Assembly (NCBI GenBank): GCA_020055645.1
Contig: CM034546.1
Coordinates: forward strand, 23,560,001-23,624,000
Direction of reading: 5' to 3'
Length of the DNA: 64,000 nt
From: Tomocerus qinae
Taxonomy: Eukaryota > Arthropoda > Collembola > Entomobryomorpha > Tomoceridae
The notes under the pieces are model-generated. The model searched no databases, was not told where the DNA came from, and worked only from the letters and a program-made list of their open reading frames with translations. Shown here in pieces: positions 59,204 through 64,000 of this stretch (position 1 is its first letter; each line of letters opens with the position of its first letter). A program made the translations under genes and the position numbers.

Positions 59204-60873
59204 TGTTGCCGATTACGCTAGGTTAAGTTAAGATAGGTTAACCTTACTTTTGGATTAAGATATGTTAATAGTACAGGGGTTGGATTAACAGAGGTAACAT
59301 AATTTCTGAGGAGCCCTTGGTACATTTTATTTAGCCGTTATCAACGGCTGTCTAATTGCTAGCTAAATTTCCGTCTAAAAATATGTGCCAAGTCGACCTC
59401 CGAACATGTAAATACTTTTCTGAGGAGACCTTGGTACTTTTATTTAGCCGTTATCAACGGCTGTCTAATTGCTAGCTGCGGACTCGGCTAAAATGTAACA
59501 TAACCTAACTTTATTTGGTAAAGTAAATATTTTCTGAAGAGACCTTGGTTATGTTAATGAAATCTAGGTTAGGTAAGGTTGAGTAAGGTTAGGTTAAAGC
59601 CTGAGGACCTTGGTTATGTAAATGATTACGCTAGGTTAAGGAGTTAATATTTTTCTGAGGAGGCCTTGGTACAATTATTTAGCCGGTTTGACGACTGGCT
59701 AATTGCTAAGCTACAAATCCGTCTGGAAATATGTGACAAGGCGGCCTCAGAACATGTAACAAATTTTAGGTTAAACTAAATTGTGAATGTCATATGATTA
59801 ACTTTAGTTTAAATTGAATTGTAAAATGTCATATGACTGTGTGTAAGTTGAAAATGTCATGTGATTGAGTTTATGTTGTAAATGTTTTGATGAATTGCAA
59901 ATGTAATATCTATATGATTGAATTGTGTAAGTCTTAGTGTTACATTGTAAAAGTGGGGTAGTAGGGCGGCTGCTAGTACGTTGGCACCGACCCCTTGTGT
60001 ATAATTGAGTGTATTGAGTGTGTGTAAAGAAAGTAGTTGGCCCCTGTGCGTCCGCACTTGGGGGTATAAGTATGAGCTCAAGTGGGAAGGAGCTCAGTCT
60101 TGTTACAGATTTGCTCGCAGAAGTTCCTCTCTGAAGTCTCTCTCTCTTGGAAGTTCCTAGTTGTAGTGCCTTAGTGAATATTCCGAGTTTTAAGTTGCTA
60201 GCTAAATGCTAGCTAAGAATCGGGCTGAATATTTTTTGAAGAGCACTTGGAACATTTCTGAGATTTAATACAAAATTAAGTTGCTAGCTAAATACTAGCT
60301 AAAAATTTGTATAAATATTTTTTGAGGAGCACTTGGGACATTCCTGAGATTTAGTCAAATTAAGTTACTAGCTAAATGCTAGCTAAGAATTTGACTGAAT
60401 ATTTTTTGGAAGAGCACTTGTAACATTTCTGAGATTTAGTGAAAAAAAAGCGGCTAGCTAAAGATTTGGCTAGAAGGTTTGTGGAGTTCTTGGTGACCAT
60501 TTGATTAAGTGGATTATTATTATTGTGAATTAAGTAATGTTGTTTTTGGTTGAAATAAAGTGTGACTGGTTTTGTGTGAATGAAGATCACGGGATTAGTG
60601 CATTTTTGATGATTGAGTAGAAAAGCATCATTAAAGAAAAAAAAATCCTTAGTTAGTAGTAGTACCTATCTAAGTTTGATCTGGAGAAAAAACCCTTAGG
60701 TAGTAGTTGTACCTATCTAAGTTGGTTTTAAGAAAAATCCTTAAGTAGTAGTTGTACCTATTTAAGGTTGGTCCTTCGAGTTTTTTTGAGACGACTCTCT
60801 AACTTTGCAATACTAAAGTTTGTGTTGCAGGTTAGCGTTAGTTACAGTCAAGAAGTCAAGATTGGCTGTAATA
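59204..60873 (+). mobile_element. Solo LTR, about 1670 bp, 5-bp target duplication
   Basis: CTACC flanks both ends (59199-59203 and 60874-60878). The paralogous site in the first copy has a single ctacc, which confirms an insertion. The element starts TGTTGCCG and ends GGCTGTAATA. Inside are a core promoter with a TATA-like gtataag at 60064-60070 and an initiator tcagtc about 30 bp downstream at 60094-60099, and an AATAAA at 60554-60559, as in LTR U3-R-U5. It contains internal tandem repeats: a unit of about 60 bp at 59300-59470, a unit of about 78 bp (gctagctaaatgctagctaa) at 60190-60470, and a unit of about 45 bp at 60640-60780. Superfamily uncertain (BEL/Pao or Gypsy by target length). Confidence 0.8.
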
Positions 60874-61113
60874 CTACCAATAGTGCAATCAAAAGAACGT
60901 AGATATTTGTGAACCATAAACACATAAAACTTGGATATATTGCTATTAGTGAATTGGCACATGCAAAGTGAAAGCAAACATACTAAATTATGTGAATACT
61001 AGCCATGTACTTAACTACGCTGTTATTGCTATTCAATCTACTACAATACAAAATCAGGTGAAAATTGCGTGGATAGCCTTTAGGCTTCTAATTGCAATGC
61101 ACTCATGGCTGAA

Positions 61114-62085
61114 TACCGTATTAATCGATTTAGTTCCCCAGGGGAACTCCCATTTGGAGACCATTTTTTGGTCAAAAATATTCTTATAGTTCCCCACCTG
61201 AGGAATTATTATGATATGGGGAACTATATTTCGAATGGCAAATTTAAAAAATTCAATGTCAAATTTTTGTATTATTTCAAAGCAAAATTAAATTGTAAGT
61301 ATAGTGAATGAGCATATTAGTAGGAATTTAGATTTCAACGTCGTCATCAGAGGATAGACAGACGTCCATATGTTCGATTCGATCTACATCTATTTCTTCG
61401 TCATCATCGTCATTCATAAACTTTTTAGGCTTTTTTACCATTACAGTGGTAAAAATGCATTTAATGGTAAAAATGATAAATTATAGTGAATACTTAGCAG
61501 AGATACACAAACGACACTTTGAAATAAGTTTTCGTGCTCTATTTTCTCTAACATATTTCTATCTAAGATTTATATTTGAATGTTCACTACTAGTGATTAG
61601 TGAAACAGTCATTTAAACGACATTATTCACTTGGTATACAGCCAACTTTCATTTAATTAGAAAAAGTTAATTAAAGTTAGTAAGGATGATTTTGTCCCAA
61701 TTAGTTGAACCTTTCTTGGATTAATTAACACACATTAAGTTGGGCAGTCAATTTAGGACAACAATCGTCAGCTGCAACGGTTACCATTTCTTACCAATTA
61801 TATCATTTACCATCAATGTTTAGGTGGTGGTAATAACATTAAATACCATTAAAAACAACTTACTAATCATAAGTGGTAAATAGTGTTTTCTACACTGGGT
61901 AAGTCCGGATTCACTGATTTGATTTGTAATGGTTCATAGGCCTTTAATTTAGGATTTTAGGGTGGGGAACTATTTCGATATGGGGAACTAAACATTTGGA
62001 GAGCTATATTTTCTCAAATTTATTCATTTAGTTCCCCAACTGGGGAATTATTGCGATATGGGGAACTAAATCAATTAATACGGTA
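61114..62085. mobile_element. TA-flanked DNA element with composite interior
   Basis: The left end taccgtattaatcgattta followed by gttcccca and the inverted right end tggggaac followed by taaatcaattaatacggta form about 27-bp terminal inverted repeats that begin with TA. This fits a Tc1/mariner-like or other TA-target element. The gttccccac...gatatggggaacta motif is repeated several times inside. A second MITE is nested in it at 61420-61897. Absent from the paralogous segment near 2.1 kb. Confidence 0.8.
61420..61897. mobile_element. Nested, inverted copy of the CAGTGTACAAAAT MITE
   Basis: It starts ctttttaggcttttttacca, matching the reverse complement of the 54.1-kb MITE about 20 bp inside its end, and finishes at a variant terminus (ttttctacactg). 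The outer 20 bp on the left is missing. Confidence 0.75.
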
Positions 62086-62101
62086 AGTGGGTAGCCAAAA
62101 T

Positions 62102-62284
62102 CAGGGTTGCGGTGTCCGGATAGGTAGGTGTGGACAAAAGTGGATAAAAGTGGTTTTATCCAGGGCAAAACTAGTTTTGTCCTGGAAGAAATTAGTTTTG
62201 TCCACTTTTGTCCTGGATAGAAAGTGGACAAAACTAATTTCATCCTGGACAGTAATAGTTTTGTCCGGACAAAACGCAACCCTG
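62102..62284. mobile_element. hAT-like MITE, 183 bp, 8-bp target duplication
   Basis: Termini cagggttgcg and cgcaaccctg. GCCAAAAT is duplicated exactly at 62094-62101 and 62285-62292, while the paralogous site near 2112 has one related copy (gccaaagc). The interior is a degenerate iteration of gtggacaaaactagttttgtcc. Small open frames inside are artefacts. Confidence 0.92.
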
Positions 62285-62440
62285 GCCAAAATACCTCTTA
62301 ATGGCTCTCAGTAATTTCCCATAAGTATTTTAATTGATATTATAAAAAGTAAAACATAATTTAATAATGATGATGGTTGTGTGAGCTACCATATGGTTAA
62401 ATTTTGGCAAAGGATAAGGATTCCATTAGCTACCCCATTA

Positions 62441-63975
62441 TTACTGCATTTCAATTGACATGAGCAACGAGATTGTGGTGTCGATGGTATTTTGCATGAA
62501 AGTGACATACGTCTTCCGTTGAACTGGGAAACAGCCGGAACAACTCAGGGCAAAGTACTAGTGAGTTTTCAATCTTTTCAGACAGTACTTTTGCCTTAAG
62601 ACGTTTTTCCATTTCAGTTGAAATTGCTTGGAGCTCTCAGCAACATCTCCAACATACCAAAATATAACCCTCGTTGAATGATATGATATTTATCAAAAGT
62701 AGCATTGGCCAAAGTAGATAGTACGGCATGGGAATTATATCTTTCAGTTTGATGACACCGAATATATTGAGAGAAATTATAATTTGAAGAGCTGTCAATA
62801 CAATTCCTACAAACTTAGAAAATAATTCGTTTAACCTGTGATTGAGTAGGATCATTGCTTCGTAAAATCGCATTGACAGATTCCGTTAGTGTAGTGAATC
62901 TGTCCGAATACGTAAAGCGACATCATAGTGATACTTATAACAAGAGAACCCATTGCATGAAAAGTAATCATTACTACAAACATTGCCACAAATATTTGAA
63001 AGCTGAGAGTTGTTCGAACTTCCATTGTTATGTTCTCCTGAATAAATCTTTGGAATGGATCGTAGTCACCGCCTATTACAGCTTAGAAGAGCTATGAGAA
63101 ACGGTATAAGAAAAAAACTAGCTTTAACAGCAATTGCCAGTATGAAAATAAATTTCAGAAGGCTGTCCAATTTTTTGCTGTTGATCTTCTGTCCAATTTT
63201 AGATTCTGTTACAAATAAAAATGAATTTACACATTTCTAATAAATCGAGAATATCATGAAAGGATGAGCAATTAAAATCGCGCTAGCACGAGCCGCTATG
63301 CATGAAAATCTGCAAAATCCCGTTGGAAACAAAGATAAACTCAAAAAATATAAAAATGCTGATTATTGGATTATAAATTTTATTGAATTAGGTTAAAATA
63401 CTTTAAATTGTCCGTATTATATTGATTAATAATCATTTATTAAAGTGCTTGGTATTTTTGCTTTTGTTCTCCTGCGATTCTTTTGGTTTTGTCATGTATA
63501 AACGCTCTAACCGTGCCCACACTACTAATAAAGTCAAATTAAATTCATATTTGTAAAACTTACCTTCAATTTTTGTTGCAAGCATAAATATATGATGAAA
63601 AAGGGAGAATATTCTCCTACCGAGAATCACATGGATGTAGTCAGCAAGAACAGATAAGCAGAATAATGCATAATACACACCGAAAATAATTATTTTGTAT
63701 AACTGAAAATTAGGATCGGGATAAATCAATGCTTGTAAAAGGCGAAATGTGCCGTAGAGACTTACAACGGTAGAACAACCAACATTAAATGACCAAAATG
63801 TCCAATGCTGTCTATTGGTTGTAAAACACAAAGCAATTTTTTCGCTATCAAATGAATACGGAATCAAGTAAAAATTATCGCAAAACTTAGAAATAAATTT
63901 TAAAATGTTTAAATAATAAAAATGAAATTTCTGTGAAAAAAAGTTGTTCATTGATTGCCGCCACGGAATTCTCAT
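62441..63975 (-). pseudogene. GR-like receptor, broken paralog of 2465-3919
   Basis: Exon 1 (63564-63975) is open and keeps the same splice donor (GAAG/GTAAG). Exon 2 (62441-63205) carries several lesions relative to the intact copy: a one-base insertion near 63085, a deletion of about 41 bp near 62875, and a small insertion near 62679 (gttgaatgatatg versus gttgatatg). Together they truncate the protein. The remaining alignment shows clear homology (FYEAMILLNHRLNELFSKFV). The intron is about 115 bp longer than in the intact copy because of an insertion near 63380-63500. Confidence 0.85.
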
Positions 63976-64000
63976 TATGCCAACTTTTACACTGGACTCA

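Larger units (their letters stand above)
58346..62440. repeat. Segmental duplication of 1011-2464 interrupted by insertions
   Basis: Collinear with the window's first kilobases except for three insertions annotated separately (59204-60873, 61114-62085 and 62102-62284). No gene. Confidence 0.75.

Noticed and set aside
62028..62314. Several overlapping frames rich in RTKLVLS repeats on both strands
   Set aside because: They are translations of the iterated interior of the hAT MITE at 62102-62284.

Overview
The window is eukaryotic and very AT-rich. It has GT-AG introns, short exons, AATAAA signals, abundant MITEs and a chemoreceptor repertoire, which points to an arthropod. The gustatory-type receptors and a small Cys-rich secreted EF-hand protein remind me of springtails (Collembola). 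That is a weak inference from memory and I cannot check it.

Layout. 0-12.3 kb: a gustatory-receptor-like (GR) locus on the minus strand, with an intact two-exon gene at 2.5-3.9 kb and a second, poorly resolved receptor at 10.8-12.3 kb. MITEs and a secreted EF-hand gene lie between them. 14.5-20 kb: minisatellite and satellite blocks flanking two genes. These are a three-exon Cys-rich protein and a frameshifted relic of a C2H2 protein family that I associate with protein-primed B-type DNA polymerases of Polinton/Maverick-like elements. 20.2-33.2 kb: a compact island of intron-rich genes. It holds an 8-exon poly-C2H2 protein, two small membrane or secreted proteins, a secreted Ser/Thr-rich protein with duplicated exons, and a KDM4-like JmjC dioxygenase with C-terminal C2H2 fingers. 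I derived the splice models by hand. Five independent models close exactly on a multiple of three (149, 177, 395, 486 and 499 aa), which supports them strongly. A palindrome built on GCATGGTA/TACCATGC occurs beside or inside the genes of this island and I see it nowhere else in the window. In the last JmjC intron it is amplified as a 117-bp tandem array.

34-40 kb: an ionotropic-receptor-like pseudogene split by an inverted-repeat element, then a long pyrimidine-rich minisatellite. 41-46.5 kb: two single-exon paralogs with a glycine-zipper segment and a C-terminal J domain. 48.4-49.9 kb: a fold-back inverted repeat. 51-58 kb: hAT-type MITEs with target duplications, a tRNA-Glu-like gene with an intron, a near-perfect hairpin and a decayed LINE. 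58-64 kb: an older copy of the 0.8-4 kb GR segment. Comparison of the two copies exposes later insertions precisely: a solo LTR with a 5-bp target duplication, a TA-flanked element carrying a nested MITE, and a hAT MITE with an 8-bp duplication. The GR gene in this copy is broken.

The best candidate for something undescribed is the 17-33 kb island: a JmjC demethylase-like protein, a poly-zinc-finger protein, a Polinton-type relic, lineage-specific secreted proteins and a shared palindrome, set between satellite blocks. This could be an accessory or selfish gene cluster, or a degraded large mobile element whose genes have been domesticated. That is a hypothesis. The individual genes are well supported.
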